Position numbers and translations under genes: made by a program | The notes under the pieces: model-generated | Told to the model about the DNA's origin: nothing | What the model saw: only the letters and a program-made list of their open reading frames with translations | Databases searched by the model: none | Part shown: positions 1 to 8,410 of the stretch, piece after piece | How positions within the stretch are numbered: position 1 is the stretch's first letter | Layout: the number at the start of each line of letters is the position of its first letter | Assembly: GCA_002418205.1 (NCBI GenBank) | Contig: DIDP01000060.1 | Location: forward strand, 1 to 56,950 | From: Anaerolineales bacterium UBA5797 | GTDB taxonomy: Bacteria; Chloroflexota; Anaerolineae; Anaerolineales; Villigracilaceae | DNA length: 56,950 nucleotides | Direction of reading: 5' to 3'

Positions 1-1
1 A

Positions 2-424
2 GTTTCCATTGAGGATTTAGTAATGCAGCCTCAAAAATACGCCGACCAGTTCATCGAAGTTCATGGCTTTAATGAGGGTGGTTTAGGAATACCTGCTTGT
101 TCGCCTTACTTTAGACCACCAATCGACTGGGTATTGAGTGCAGGACCATATATCCATTATCCAGGCGGCGAAGCAGGATATGAACCACCAACAATCGAAA
201 TAAAGAACAGCTTCAATGGTTTGGCGCTTGAGCCAATGAGTCAGTATGGCTTAGAAAAACAGGCAGTTGTGTGGGGTTGGTGGCGGTTGTATGATGGTCC
301 GATTGGATGTGGAGGATTTGATTCCCTCGGTACGCCGATACCACCAACGCAAAGCATACAGTCGTGGTATGTAGATGCCGTGAAATTCCAATGGCTAGAG
401 AGCAATGCGGTTCCTACGCCATGA
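2..424 (+). CDS. C-terminal part of unrecognised protein (partial)
   Basis: The reading frame is open from the first complete codon of the window to a TGA at 422-424. The first ATG is at 23, but the frame continues upstream of it, so this is most likely the 3' end of a gene that starts outside the window. The roughly 140 visible residues are rich in Gly, Pro, Trp and Tyr, with no membrane segment and no motif I recognise. Composition (many aromatic and Gly/Pro residues, few Lys) suggests an extracellular beta-rich or surface domain, which is inference. It is followed directly by a group II intron-like stretch, so the end of the protein could also have been altered by an insertion. Confidence 0.5.
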   Translation, partial: VSIEDLVMQPQKYADQFIEVHGFNEGGLGIPACSPYFRPPIDWVLSAGPYIHYPGGEAGYEPPTIEIKNSFNGLALEPMSQYGLEKQAVVWGWWRLYDGPIGCGGFDSLGTPIPPTQSIQSWYVDAVKFQWLESNAVPTP

Positions 425-477
425 AAGCAAGGAGAGTACACTTTACAAATAATCATGCCGCCGACCGATTAACAGCA

Positions 478-600
478 GTGTGAACCCCAAAGGGGCGCTC
501 ACTCTGCGAGTACGATATGTCGCGAGGGTAGAGGGAAAAACCCAACGAAGAAAGTCTTGAGCTAGACAAAATAAAGGTGCCTGTTCGGGTTCGTTATAGG
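478..600 (+). mobile_element. Possible 5' fragment of a group II intron
   Basis: The stretch begins with GTGTG at 478-482, matching the GUGYG 5' consensus of group II introns. A CCCC-AAA-GGGG hairpin follows at 485-495, then a purine-rich run (CGCGAGGGTAGAGGGAAAAA around 521-540) that resembles domain I of bacterial group II introns. No reverse transcriptase gene and no recognisable domain V is present downstream, so at best this is a truncated remnant. The right boundary is a guess. This is pattern recognition from memory, not a covariance-model hit. Confidence 0.33.
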
Positions 601-694
601 GTTCGTGGTACAAACTGCTTCATCAAAGAGAGATTTCGAGAATTTCTGATAGGATTTGGCGGGATGCATCAGCGAAACTTCGGCTCGCAACAAC

Positions 695-760
695 TTTGGC
701 TTTTCATGAAATTGAAACGGGTGAATCCATGCCTGCTTCACGTTTCCATGGCAAGCCAAA
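695..760 (+). promoter_or_regulatory. Long imperfect hairpin in leader of membrane protein gene
   Basis: Arms TTTGGCTT (695-702) and AAGCCAAA (753-760) pair perfectly. Inside them, CATG (705-708) can pair with CATG (747-750), GAAAC (714-718) with GTTTC (742-746), and GTGAA (721-725) with TTCAC (737-741). The apical loop is 11 nt. The structure ends 27 nt before the start codon at 788 and just before the GGAGG ribosome-binding site at 776-780. It could be a leader regulatory RNA or simply a terminator-like remnant; there is no T-run after it. Confidence 0.4.
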
Positions 761-787
761 GAACATCATCACACTGGAGGCACACTC

Positions 788-1159
788 ATGCAAACACTTA
801 CAGGCAAAACCGCGTACCGTTCCGCCATCGGAATTGCGCTCGCGGCTTCGCTTATGCTCGTCTGGCTCAGTCTGGGCGTTGGCATCATCGGCCGGGACGG
901 TGATCCCGCCAACATCATGTATTTCGGGGTGATCGCGGTCGGACTCATCGGTGCGGTCCTTGCGCGGCTGCGCCCTGTTGGAATGTCACGCACGCTGGTT
1001 GCGATGGCGCTCATTCAGGCGTTGGTTGCCGCGGTCGCGTTGATCGGGAAGTTGGGACTTCCGTGGAGCGGACCGTTGGAGTTGATCGCGCTGAACGGGT
1101 TCTTTATCGTCATGTTTGCCGGATCCGCCTGGCTATTTCAGCGTGCCGCACGCGGCTGA
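788..1159 (+). CDS. Small four-helix membrane protein, unknown function
   Basis: A 123-residue protein that is almost entirely hydrophobic, with about four membrane segments (roughly residues 10-32, 43-60, 70-88 and 98-118). Short loops carry a few Arg residues. The start is supported by a strong GGAGG box at 776-780, 7 nt before the ATG. It is monocistronic, with a hairpin leader upstream and a strong inverted repeat at 1183-1220 behind it. I do not recognise a named family; the layout resembles small uncharacterised membrane proteins of environmental Chloroflexi, and no catalytic motif is visible. Confidence 0.7.
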   Translation: MQTLTGKTAYRSAIGIALAASLMLVWLSLGVGIIGRDGDPANIMYFGVIAVGLIGAVLARLRPVGMSRTLVAMALIQALVAAVALIGKLGLPWSGPLELIALNGFFIVMFAGSAWLFQRAARG

Positions 1160-1182
1160 CGATTAGAACGTCCGCGTAAATC

Positions 1183-1220
1183 AAAGGTGACCGTCGGCTT
1201 AGAACTGACGGTCACCTTTT
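1183..1220 (+). terminator. Intrinsic terminator after membrane protein gene
   Basis: AAAGGTGACCGTC (1183-1195) pairs with GACGGTCACCTTT (1207-1219), giving a 13-bp stem with an 11-nt loop followed by T residues. It lies between a plus-strand gene ending at 1159 and a minus-strand gene ending at 1241, so it can serve both directions. The stem core GGTGACCGTC is nearly shared with the hairpin at 55831-55857. Confidence 0.8.
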
Positions 1221-1240
1221 CAATTCATTTTCAAGCAAAC

Positions 1241-2080
1241 CTACAAGTGTCCATCCAGCCAGTCGATCATTACCTTGAACACTTCGGCTTGTTCGGGTTC
1301 GTTGTGAATTTCGTGATACATCCCCTCCCATAGTTTCAAAGTGACATCCTTGTTCGTTTCACCCGCGAGCTTTGCGAAGTCTTCGCTCCCGCTGGGATAG
1401 ACCAACCGATCATCCCTGCCATGCATGATAAGCAAAGGCAGGGAAAATTCCTTTACGTGTGCGAAGCAGAAATCAATGCCCGTTAACATCGTTTTGCCAA
1501 GCCCGGCACTGATCTTGTCATGCACCAGCGGATCGTTAACATACTTTTGTACGACATCCTGATCGCGCGAGATTGTTGCAGGGTCCAATCCGCTTGAAAG
1601 TATCAATGATGGGGTAAGCGATCCAAGAATCCCTGCAATCGCCACTTTTGCCTTTTGTTTCTGCAGGGGAGAACGAAATCCCGCGCCAGTGACAATGACA
1701 CCTTTTAATCCCTTGCCATGCTGGATGGCATACGCCAGCGACAACATGCCTCCCAGGCTGTGTCCGTAAAGGAACTGCGGCAATGCAGGATACCGCTCCG
1801 TCAGGAGCCGAAAGAACCTGCGGATATCCTGCATTGCGACATCCAGTGAGGGTATGTTTCCGCGCGCGCCGCCGGATTTGCCGTGACCGCGCAGGTCGAA
1901 GCCGACCATGGCATAGCCTGCCTCGGTCATGGCTTCGGCGACGTGAGCATAACGACCGGTATGCTCGCCGAGTCCATGCACGAGGGCAATCACGGCTTTG
2001 GGGTTGCCCTCCGGTTCCCAGCCGCGCACGAAAAATGCAAGTCCATCCCCGCCATCAAACTTTGTTTCGAATGTTTTCAT
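1241..2080 (-). CDS. Alpha/beta hydrolase, monoacylglycerol lipase-like
   Basis: This 279-residue protein has the serine aminopeptidase S33 / lysophospholipase layout, with an oxyanion-side HGLGEH motif near residue 35 and the nucleophile elbow GHSLGG near residue 107. A late HGRDDRLV segment supplies the acid, and MYHEIHNE near the C-terminus supplies the catalytic His. Family members hydrolyse monoacylglycerols or lysophospholipids in the cytoplasm or at the membrane. No signal peptide is visible. The length is normal for the family. It follows the V4R gene by a single base, suggesting translational coupling and a shared transcript. The exact substrate cannot be read from sequence. Confidence 0.85.
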   Translation of the reverse strand: MKTFETKFDGGDGLAFFVRGWEPEGNPKAVIALVHGLGEHTGRYAHVAEAMTEAGYAMVGFDLRGHGKSGGARGNIPSLDVAMQDIRRFFRLLTERYPALPQFLYGHSLGGMLSLAYAIQHGKGLKGVIVTGAGFRSPLQKQKAKVAIAGILGSLTPSLILSSGLDPATISRDQDVVQKYVNDPLVHDKISAGLGKTMLTGIDFCFAHVKEFSLPLLIMHGRDDRLVYPSGSEDFAKLAGETNKDVTLKLWEGMYHEIHNEPEQAEVFKVMIDWLDGHL

Positions 2081-2081
2081 G

Positions 2082-2687
2082 TCATTTTCCTATGGTGATC
2101 TTGAATTCGCAGGCGTTCTCCCCGGTCGCCTTGCAGGAGGTCTCCTCCACATCGTAGTTCTGTCCCGTTGCCCAGAGCAGGCTTTCGCGGACCAGACCCT
2201 GGGTCACATAACAGATCGGGGAAGAGGCGGAATAGCCGTGAGTGGTGGGAGAGGTATGGTCCGCAACCAGCAGGTCAAGGTCCAGGGTGTGAACCGTGAT
2301 GTCGTCCGCCTGAGTCCCGATTGATCTGGCAAAAAGTTCCAAGGCCGGTTTGCGACGCGCGGCAAGCGGGAGTCGTTTGATGAGCGCGGCTTGCGCCTTG
2401 CCGCCGAGGGCGGCATCGTCCAGAATGTGATCCCAGAGACGCTGCCCCACACGGATGAGAATGCCGCGCGCGCCGCGTCCGTAGTAGGTGCGCATCGCAG
2501 CCTGCAGGGAGGCATAGGTCTTCGCCGACTCGGCTTGATCCAATTTGAGGAGAGTCTCGGGCTTCGCCCATTCGGCGGGAAGTTTCGAGAGGGCAAGGAT
2601 GGCGCTGAATTGATCCGCGCCCAACTCGGCCGCAATGGTTTCGGCGAACCTGCGCAGGATGCGGCTGGAAAATTTTACATCGCTCAC
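2082..2687 (-). CDS. V4R (4-vinyl reductase) domain protein, second of tandem pair
   Basis: A 201-residue protein with a C-terminal V4R domain. The signature is the ESLLWATGQ segment followed by ETSCKATGENACEF near the end. V4R domains occur in the BchJ family and in stand-alone sensors and regulators that bind small hydrophobic ligands. The ATG overlaps the stop of the upstream paralogue by 4 nt, so the two are translationally coupled. Compared with that paralogue it lacks the CxxC pair in the middle of the domain and keeps only the terminal Cys residues. No other bacteriochlorophyll gene is nearby, so I read it as a sensor or ligand-binding protein rather than a pigment enzyme. Confidence 0.75.
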   Translation of the reverse strand: MSDVKFSSRILRRFAETIAAELGADQFSAILALSKLPAEWAKPETLLKLDQAESAKTYASLQAAMRTYYGRGARGILIRVGQRLWDHILDDAALGGKAQAALIKRLPLAARRKPALELFARSIGTQADDITVHTLDLDLLVADHTSPTTHGYSASSPICYVTQGLVRESLLWATGQNYDVEETSCKATGENACEFKITIGK

Positions 2688-3304
2688 GCCTTTGCTTCCC
2701 CCACTTCAAAACGGCAGTATTCATCGCCTTTCGCGATGCAATGCGTTTCGGTCACTTCGTATTCCCTGCCCGTTGCCCATTGGACCGCCTCGGAGACCGA
2801 GCCAACGTACAGATGGCAAATGGGCCTGTCACTGTGACGACCATTGCAAATGGCGCAGGTGGATTCGACATAAGCGAGCCTGCCGCCGCTTTCATCCACC
2901 CAGGCATCCACCTGAGGATTGCTCTTCTTCAATGCGTTCGCCATGCCATTTAGAATGAATTTGATGCGCTGCTGTTCGGGCAGAAGTTTAAGGGCAACAC
3001 CCGCGATCCCCAGCAATGCCGCCTGTTCGCGCACGCCGTATTGAAAGGAGGCTTTGCCAATGCGCCGTAGCATGCCCCTGCCGCCGCGTCCGTAAAAGTC
3101 CTCGATCGCCTGGTTCAACTGGGCATATTGCGAGGCTTTGATGGACGGTTCGAGATCGTTCGGCGGGAAGCTATCAATGAACCTTTCCAGTCCGCATGAA
3201 CGCAGAACGGCATGCAAGCCGTTATCCCCCATCACCTCCTGCATCGAGGTGAGCGCCTGTCGCACGAGCGAATTGATGATGACGGCATCGTCTCTGGCGG
3301 TCAT
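2684..3304 (-). CDS. V4R (4-vinyl reductase) domain protein, first of tandem pair
   Basis: A 206-residue paralogue of the next gene. The N-terminal half is helical, without a recognisable motif. The C-terminal half holds the V4R signature: EAVQWATGREYEVTETHC followed by a GDEYCRFEV ending. It contains a CAIC pair, a Cys about ten residues later (RPICHL) and two more Cys near the end, a plausible metal or cofactor site typical of V4R proteins. It is the second gene after a GNAT acetyltransferase on the same strand, with a 9-nt gap and an AGGAGG-type box upstream. Function is inferred as ligand or metal sensing. Confidence 0.75.
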   Translation of the reverse strand: MTARDDAVIINSLVRQALTSMQEVMGDNGLHAVLRSCGLERFIDSFPPNDLEPSIKASQYAQLNQAIEDFYGRGGRGMLRRIGKASFQYGVREQAALLGIAGVALKLLPEQQRIKFILNGMANALKKSNPQVDAWVDESGGRLAYVESTCAICNGRHSDRPICHLYVGSVSEAVQWATGREYEVTETHCIAKGDEYCRFEVGEAKA

Positions 3305-3313
3305 ATTGCCTCC

Positions 3314-4177
3314 TTAGTTTGGAACTGCGGGCACATCGAAAGTATACACGGGATATTCCTCGCCCGTGCGGATGAACCCCGTCTTGCGATACAGGCTCAG
3401 CGAGTTTTCGTTGTCGCTCTGCGTATTGACGGTCAGCTTTAGAAAACCGTCCTTCTTCAACATTGCGAACAGGTCGCCGAGCAATGCGCGGCCGATCCCG
3501 CGTCCCTGCATGGAGGTCCGCACAGCCAGACGCGCAAGATGCGCACGCGCCGCAAAACCGGTGGTCATCTGATAGCCGACAATGCCATCCTCGTTTTCCG
3601 CGACCGTCGCGAACAGGGATTGAGCAAAAGCCCGTTTCAACGTATCCAGCGAGTTATGCCACAACGGACCGAAGGACTCCAGATCCAGGATTTCGACTGC
3701 CGGGAGATCCGTCTCCGTCATTTTGCGGATGTGGAAGCCGTCCGCTTCAGGCGCAGCCCACGGTTGGTATTGTCCCTGCCACTCAAGCATCACAATCCGC
3801 TGACGCGTTTCAAAACCGCTCGCCGCCAGAACCTTCTCGAACCATGACTGCTGCACGATGGCGGCGACCTTTGCTCCGCCCGCATGCGCGATCTCGTCCT
3901 TCGCTGTGTCCCATAACACATTCCACGCATCCTGCGCGGACCAGTACCCCGAATGAACAAAAAGCCGCACCCAGGCGATCCCGTCGGTCTCTGTGGGACA
4001 TGCCAGTGCGGCTGTGATCCGTGTGCCTTCTTCCACCATCCAGAAGAATTCACTGCCCAACCATTCCAATGGCGAGCGCCAATCCAGATGACGGTGGGAG
4101 CGGGTCTCTAGGAAGATCAGGTCGGAAAGCCTTTTATGATCCTTGGGCTCCGCCGGACGAACCTGTGTGGTGATCAC
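3314..4177 (-). CDS. GNAT-family N-acetyltransferase, probably two-domain
   Basis: A 287-residue protein. The C-terminal half (about residues 150-280) has the GNAT acetyl-CoA loop QGRGIGRALL and the following NTQSDNENSLSLYRKTGF segment typical of motif B. The N-terminal half has the size of a second, degenerate GNAT domain without a clear Q/RxxGxG/A loop. The start is a GTG that shares one base with the stop of the upstream TPR gene (TAGTG), which supports translational coupling. Acceptor substrate unknown. Confidence 0.8.
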   Translation of the reverse strand: MITTQVRPAEPKDHKRLSDLIFLETRSHRHLDWRSPLEWLGSEFFWMVEEGTRITAALACPTETDGIAWVRLFVHSGYWSAQDAWNVLWDTAKDEIAHAGGAKVAAIVQQSWFEKVLAASGFETRQRIVMLEWQGQYQPWAAPEADGFHIRKMTETDLPAVEILDLESFGPLWHNSLDTLKRAFAQSLFATVAENEDGIVGYQMTTGFAARAHLARLAVRTSMQGRGIGRALLGDLFAMLKKDGFLKLTVNTQSDNENSLSLYRKTGFIRTGEEYPVYTFDVPAVPN

Positions 4178-4710
4178 TATCGAATGAATCCAATCCGCTT
4201 GAGGAATTTCATGATGCGCTGGGTAAAATTCGGCTTTTCGACCAGCCGCAGGGAATCATAGACATCCATCTGGGCGGCATTGATGCGTCCGCGTTTGAGG
4301 TTCAGGTTCGCGGCTGCCTTGCGGACGACCGAATGCATGTCGCCTTCACCCGCCTCCTCGAGCAGGGATGCGGCGCGCTCATATTCCGCCAGGGCCTCGT
4401 CGAACTTTTTCATGCTTTCCAGCGCCGCGGCGCGGTTGCCCACTGCAACGCCCTGTCGCTTCAGATCACCCGCTTTTTGGAAGACAGCCTCCGTGCCATC
4501 CGTGGCTTGCAGGGCTTCCTTTGCCTTCCCAGCCTGCAGGAGCGCCACGCTCTGGTTATTCTTCATCTCCGCCGCGTTCAAATCATCCTGCGCGGCTCGA
4601 TAGGCTTCCGCCGCCTGCTGGAAGAGTTCCGCCGCGGCGGCAAATTTTCCATTTCCATATTCCTGTTTGCCATGTTCGGCAAGTGCAACGGGATCGGGAG
4701 TTTCCACCAT
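4177..4710 (-). CDS. TPR-repeat protein
   Basis: 177 residues made of about three tetratricopeptide repeats, for example AEHGKQEYGNGKFAAAAELF near residue 10 and ALAEYERAASLLEEAGEGDM further on. The C-terminus is basic and ends with a short hydrophobic patch. There is no signal peptide, so it is probably a cytoplasmic scaffold. It sits 5 nt downstream of the double-HTH regulator and is translationally coupled to the GNAT gene, so the regulator, scaffold, acetyltransferase, V4R pair and hydrolase could form one operon. Confidence 0.75.
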   Translation of the reverse strand: MVETPDPVALAEHGKQEYGNGKFAAAAELFQQAAEAYRAAQDDLNAAEMKNNQSVALLQAGKAKEALQATDGTEAVFQKAGDLKRQGVAVGNRAAALESMKKFDEALAEYERAASLLEEAGEGDMHSVVRKAAANLNLKRGRINAAQMDVYDSLRLVEKPNFTQRIMKFLKRIGFIR

Positions 4711-4715
4711 AATGT

Positions 4716-5393
4716 CTAAAAGGTTATATCCAAAAGGTCTTCAGCCACCGAGCGCAGCTTGTCCCGGGACATGCTGCTCAATTTCATCGCCAGCTCCAAA
4801 TACGGACGGTTGACCGGCAATGCCACGAATTCGCGCAGTTCCGAGGGCAGTTCAAGGAAGTGCTGGATGGCTTCTTCGTTCATCAGCCACTGCCCGATGG
4901 GACCGCTGCGGTCAAAGAAGGTTTCGATCCTGCCGCCCAATACGGAAACCAACGCCTCCAACTCAGGCAATGGGATGGGACGCTCCCCCAATTCATATGC
5001 CTTGATGCGCGCGCCCGAGATTCCGGTCTGAAGCGCGAGGTTGCGGATCGAAATGCTGGCATTCATCCGTTCCTGACGCAGCAACGCACCGATCTTGCGC
5101 TGGCGCACAGAAAGAAGCTTCGACAAATCGAGGGTCTCGATGGGCAGCGGCGCATTGGACTTGATCTCCCTGCTCCAGAAGTGATCGATCGGCAGGTCGA
5201 GGTAATAGACCAGCGTCTCCAATTCGGGAAGCGAGGGGGATTTTCGTCCCTCCTCATAAGCACGGAAGGCGCCGCTTTTCAAGCCGATGGCTTCGGCACA
5301 TTCCTTGATGCTCCTGCGGGATGCAATGCGGGCATCGCGGATCAAAACGCCTAATTTTTTCGAGCGGATGGTGATCTGGGTCTTGATATCCAT
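4716..5393 (-). CDS. XRE-type regulator with two tandem HTH domains
   Basis: 225 residues with two helix-turn-helix units of the Cro/C1 type. The first is near residues 12-65 (LGVLIRDARIASRRSIKECA then AFRAYEEGRKSPSLPELE) and the second near residues 97-150 (IGALLRQERMNASISIRNLA then RIKAYELGERPIPLPELE). The similarity between the two shows an internal duplication. A 75-residue helical C-terminus follows. It is the first gene of the minus-strand operon running down to the hydrolase, and so the candidate local regulator. Target sites were not identified. Confidence 0.85.
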   Translation of the reverse strand: MDIKTQITIRSKKLGVLIRDARIASRRSIKECAEAIGLKSGAFRAYEEGRKSPSLPELETLVYYLDLPIDHFWSREIKSNAPLPIETLDLSKLLSVRQRKIGALLRQERMNASISIRNLALQTGISGARIKAYELGERPIPLPELEALVSVLGGRIETFFDRSGPIGQWLMNEEAIQHFLELPSELREFVALPVNRPYLELAMKLSSMSRDKLRSVAEDLLDITF

Positions 5394-5432
5394 GGTACCT
5401 CAATGGCCTGATTATAGCAGAGGCTTGGACCG

Positions 5433-6746
5433 CTATCGCCGTGGACCCATTCCGCCGGAGGGCATGAAAATATCGGCGCTGAGTTTGAAGCCTGCCGCCT
5501 CCAGCCGCGGTGAAAAGAGCGGACGAATGCCGGTGGGTTTCAATTCGCCGATAATTCTATTGTCCTTGTCAATGCCGGTCTGCTCGAACTTGAAGATATC
5601 GGTCAGCACAACCGTGTCCCCTTCCATGCCGACCACTTCGGTGATGGCTGTCACTTTGCGGGAACCATCCTTCAGGCGGGTCTGCTGAATAATGAGGTCA
5701 ACCGCCGAGGAGATCTGCTGGCGCACCACCTTGAGCGGCAGGTCCATGCCTGCCATGAGCACCATTGTCTCCATGCGTGAGATCGCATCACGCGGGGAGT
5801 TGGCGTGCAGCGTGGTCAGCGAACCGTCATGGCCGGTGTTCATGGCTTGCAGCATATCCAATGCCTCGCCGCCGCGGCATTCCCCCACAACGATCCGGTC
5901 AGGGCGCATGCGCAGGGAATTCCGCACCAGGTCGCGGATCGTCACCGAGCCGGTGCCGTCGGTGTTCGCCACCTTCGTTTCCAGCCTCAGGACATGGTCC
6001 TGCTGGAGTTGCAGTTCAGCCGCGTCCTCGATGGTGACGATGCGTTCATCCTCACCGATGAAACCGGAGAGCACGTTAAGCAGCGTGGTCTTGCCCGAGC
6101 CGGTCCCGCCCGAAATGACGATGTTCAGATGGGCAAGCACACAGGCACGAATGAACTCCGCCATGTTGTTCGTCAACGAACCAAATTCGATCAATTGCTG
6201 GACCGAGAGTTTGTCCTTTTTGAATTTTCGGATGGTGATACAGGGTCCGTCAATGGAAACAGGCCGGATCACCGCGTTGACGCGGGAGCCGTCCGGCAGA
6301 CGCGCATCGACAGCAGGACTGTCCGCATCCACGCGGCGGCCAAGCGGCAGGATGATGCGTTCGATGACCCGCACCACATGGTCGTCATCGTCAAAGGTTA
6401 CGCCGCTCTTCGTCAGTTTGCCGTTCTTTTCGATGAACACTTTTTTCGGTCCGTTGACCATCACTTCGCTGATCTCCGGGTCATCGAGCAAGGGCTGGAT
6501 GGGACCGAAGCCGGTCATCTCATCGAGGATCTCATCGAAGATGTGCTTGCGGATGTCCTCGGGCAGGTTTACCTTCGTTTGCTGGTAGGCTTCGCGCAGA
6601 TTTTTCCTGATCGTTTCTGTACGGTCACCCAACTGGAGCGGCTCGCCTTCCATCATGCGGCCGACATGATCGACAAGGTATCGTTTGAACTTGACCAGAT
6701 CCGCGGAGGTAAGCCGCGTAAAATTGGACGAGATTGGGGTTGCCAT
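5433..6746 (-). CDS. tadA: Type IV/Tad pilus secretion ATPase, TadA/CpaF
   Basis: 437 residues, the normal CpaF/TadA length. The N-terminal domain (about residues 30-160) includes MTGFGPIQPLLDDPEISEVM. The RecA-like domain has the Walker A motif SGGTGSGKTTLLN near residue 218, an Asp box, and the Walker B/His boxes around PDRIVVGECRG and TTLHANSP. The hexameric ATPase powers assembly of Tad/Flp pili or related secretion at the inner face of the membrane. It shares one base with the upstream small gene (TAATG). The partner membrane proteins TadB and TadC, pilins and secretin are not in the window. Confidence 0.92.
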   Translation of the reverse strand: MATPISSNFTRLTSADLVKFKRYLVDHVGRMMEGEPLQLGDRTETIRKNLREAYQQTKVNLPEDIRKHIFDEILDEMTGFGPIQPLLDDPEISEVMVNGPKKVFIEKNGKLTKSGVTFDDDDHVVRVIERIILPLGRRVDADSPAVDARLPDGSRVNAVIRPVSIDGPCITIRKFKKDKLSVQQLIEFGSLTNNMAEFIRACVLAHLNIVISGGTGSGKTTLLNVLSGFIGEDERIVTIEDAAELQLQQDHVLRLETKVANTDGTGSVTIRDLVRNSLRMRPDRIVVGECRGGEALDMLQAMNTGHDGSLTTLHANSPRDAISRMETMVLMAGMDLPLKVVRQQISSAVDLIIQQTRLKDGSRKVTAITEVVGMEGDTVVLTDIFKFEQTGIDKDNRIIGELKPTGIRPLFSPRLEAAGFKLSADIFMPSGGMGPRR

Positions 6747-7045
6747 TAAGAACGATCCTCTTCACCCGGTTTCTGTTCCGGCATGACCCAGACGATATGG
6801 GTGCGGCGGACAGCCAGGAACGGGGACTGGAATAACGTTTGCCCATCGGGTCCCAACACGTGCACATCGGTCAACGCCAGGAAGTTTTCATCCAGATCAA
6901 GTTCATCCTTCACGCGCTGATCCCGGCGCACATGCATCTGTCCGCGCAGCATATGCGTGGTGGTCTGAACAGTGACAGATATGGAAACTTTCGAGATGAT
7001 GTCTGTGTATATCTTGCCTTTTTCATCGTATTCAATGGTCATCAT
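6746..7045 (-). CDS. Small conserved-looking protein between Tad ATPases
   Basis: 99 residues, predicted all-beta and soluble, with no signal peptide. A central segment (RGQMHVRRDQRVKDELDLDE then FLALTDVHVLGPDG) suggests a compact beta domain. I do not recognise it with certainty. A GAGG box precedes two consecutive ATG codons (7043-7045 and 7040-7042), so the start may be one codon later. Its stop overlaps the tadA start by one base. The coupling implies a role linked to the Tad ATPase, but this is context only. Confidence 0.7.
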   Translation of the reverse strand: MMTIEYDEKGKIYTDIISKVSISVTVQTTTHMLRGQMHVRRDQRVKDELDLDENFLALTDVHVLGPDGQTLFQSPFLAVRRTHIVWVMPEQKPGEEDRS

Positions 7046-7201
7046 AACACCTCACTTTCTAACGAAAACGGTCCTTTTCGCGAATCGGACATTGAACAAC
7101 TTCATGAAAAGAACATCGCCAACAGAAAGACATTGCCCTCCATTGACAATTATTACGACGAAGTGTAGTCGAAATAAGTCAGAAATGACTTTGCACTTTA
7201 A

Positions 7202-8389
7202 TTAAGGTTGTCGGGCGCGCAGATGCCGGGCCAGTTTGATCATTTCCCCCGCCATTTCCCTGAATATGATCGAGGCAGTGTCCTTGGGATATTTCGTCGT
7301 AATGGGCTGGTTCAGGTTGTTCGCCAGCGCAAAGTTGCTCCCCATGTACGGCATGGTCGTCCGGATCGGGAAACCGATGATCTCCTCCGCCTCCGACTTG
7401 GTCAAGCCCTCCAGCCCCACCGCCCGGTTCAGGATGGCATAGATCACCTGCTCATCGATCCCCTGCGACCGCAGATATTCCCAAACGGTCTTGGTCAGTT
7501 TGATGGTGCTCAGATCGGTGGACAGGATCAGCGGGATGAGATCGGCCTGTTGGATCAGAGGCAGGCTGATGCGTGAGAGCGAACGTCCCAGGTCCAGAAT
7601 GATGAAATCATACGAGGCGCGCAGCACGTCCACGATCTCTCCGATGCGGTCACCCTTGAGATTATTCCCGTGCTGTGGATCGGGGGAGCCAGCCAGCAAT
7701 TGGAATTTCCACAACTCCGGCTCGGGCAGATTCTTGTGGAAGTATTCCCCGTTCGTCTGCCCGGATGGGAGGTCTGCCACCGTTACCAGATTCAGATTCC
7801 CCTGATAGCCGACGATCTGCGAAATGGACCCGATCGGCAGGACCAGATCCGCAACGACGACGCCCGCATCCGGCTGGTGTCCCTTGATGTTCATCGCAAG
7901 ATTCGCACAAAGCGATGAAGTGCCGGTACCTCCCTTGGCGCTCAGGAAGACGATCAATAAGCCCGGTTCCCGTTTCTCCGCGCGGACCGGCGCAGACGTT
8001 GGCACCTCGGCTTTTCCTCCCTCAAAAACAAGACCAAGGATCCGGTCCAGTTCGCGCATGGCATCCGCGGACTTGACCAGGTACTCATTCACACCCGCCT
8101 CCAGGCAAGCCTCCCGGCGCATCTCTCCCGAATCATTGGAAAGGGCGATCAGGGACGTTTTATTGGTGCGCGCGTTATTGCGCAGTTTGTGAATGAACTC
8201 AACGTCCTGGATGTCCGAGAATATGGGATCGAACAGGATAAGATCGGGATTATCGCGCCAGGCAGTGATCAACCCCTCCTTGCCGGAATCAGCCTCGAGC
8301 ACCTGAAATTTCTTTTCACGCAAAACGTTCAGGAGATAGGCACGGCTGGTCTGGTTTTCATCCACGACCAGGATCGTTTTACCGACCAC
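7202..8389 (-). CDS. tadZ: Receiver-TadZ/CpaE fusion ATPase
   Basis: 395 residues in two parts. Residues 4-120 form a response-regulator receiver: VVDEN acidic pocket, phospho-acceptor Asp54 in LILFDPIF, and Lys in NEYLVK. Residues 145-390 form a MinD/ParA-like ATPase with the deviant Walker A KGGTGTSS, in which the canonical GKT lysine is absent, as is common in TadZ/CpaE. The family places Tad pilus machinery at the cell pole or a focus. It is downstream of the OmpR-type regulator and two kinases on the same strand, with gaps of only 3-24 nt, so phosphorelay input to pilus placement is plausible. Confidence 0.88.
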   Translation of the reverse strand: MVGKTILVVDENQTSRAYLLNVLREKKFQVLEADSGKEGLITAWRDNPDLILFDPIFSDIQDVEFIHKLRNNARTNKTSLIALSNDSGEMRREACLEAGVNEYLVKSADAMRELDRILGLVFEGGKAEVPTSAPVRAEKREPGLLIVFLSAKGGTGTSSLCANLAMNIKGHQPDAGVVVADLVLPIGSISQIVGYQGNLNLVTVADLPSGQTNGEYFHKNLPEPELWKFQLLAGSPDPQHGNNLKGDRIGEIVDVLRASYDFIILDLGRSLSRISLPLIQQADLIPLILSTDLSTIKLTKTVWEYLRSQGIDEQVIYAILNRAVGLEGLTKSEAEEIIGFPIRTTMPYMGSNFALANNLNQPITTKYPKDTASIIFREMAGEMIKLARHLRARQP

Positions 8390-8410
8390 AAATTTCTCCT
8401 CGCAATTCGA

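Noticed and set aside
2082..3304. V4R genes as sign of photosynthesis (bchJ)
   Set aside because: No other bacteriochlorophyll gene is present, and V4R domains are common in non-phototrophs as sensors.
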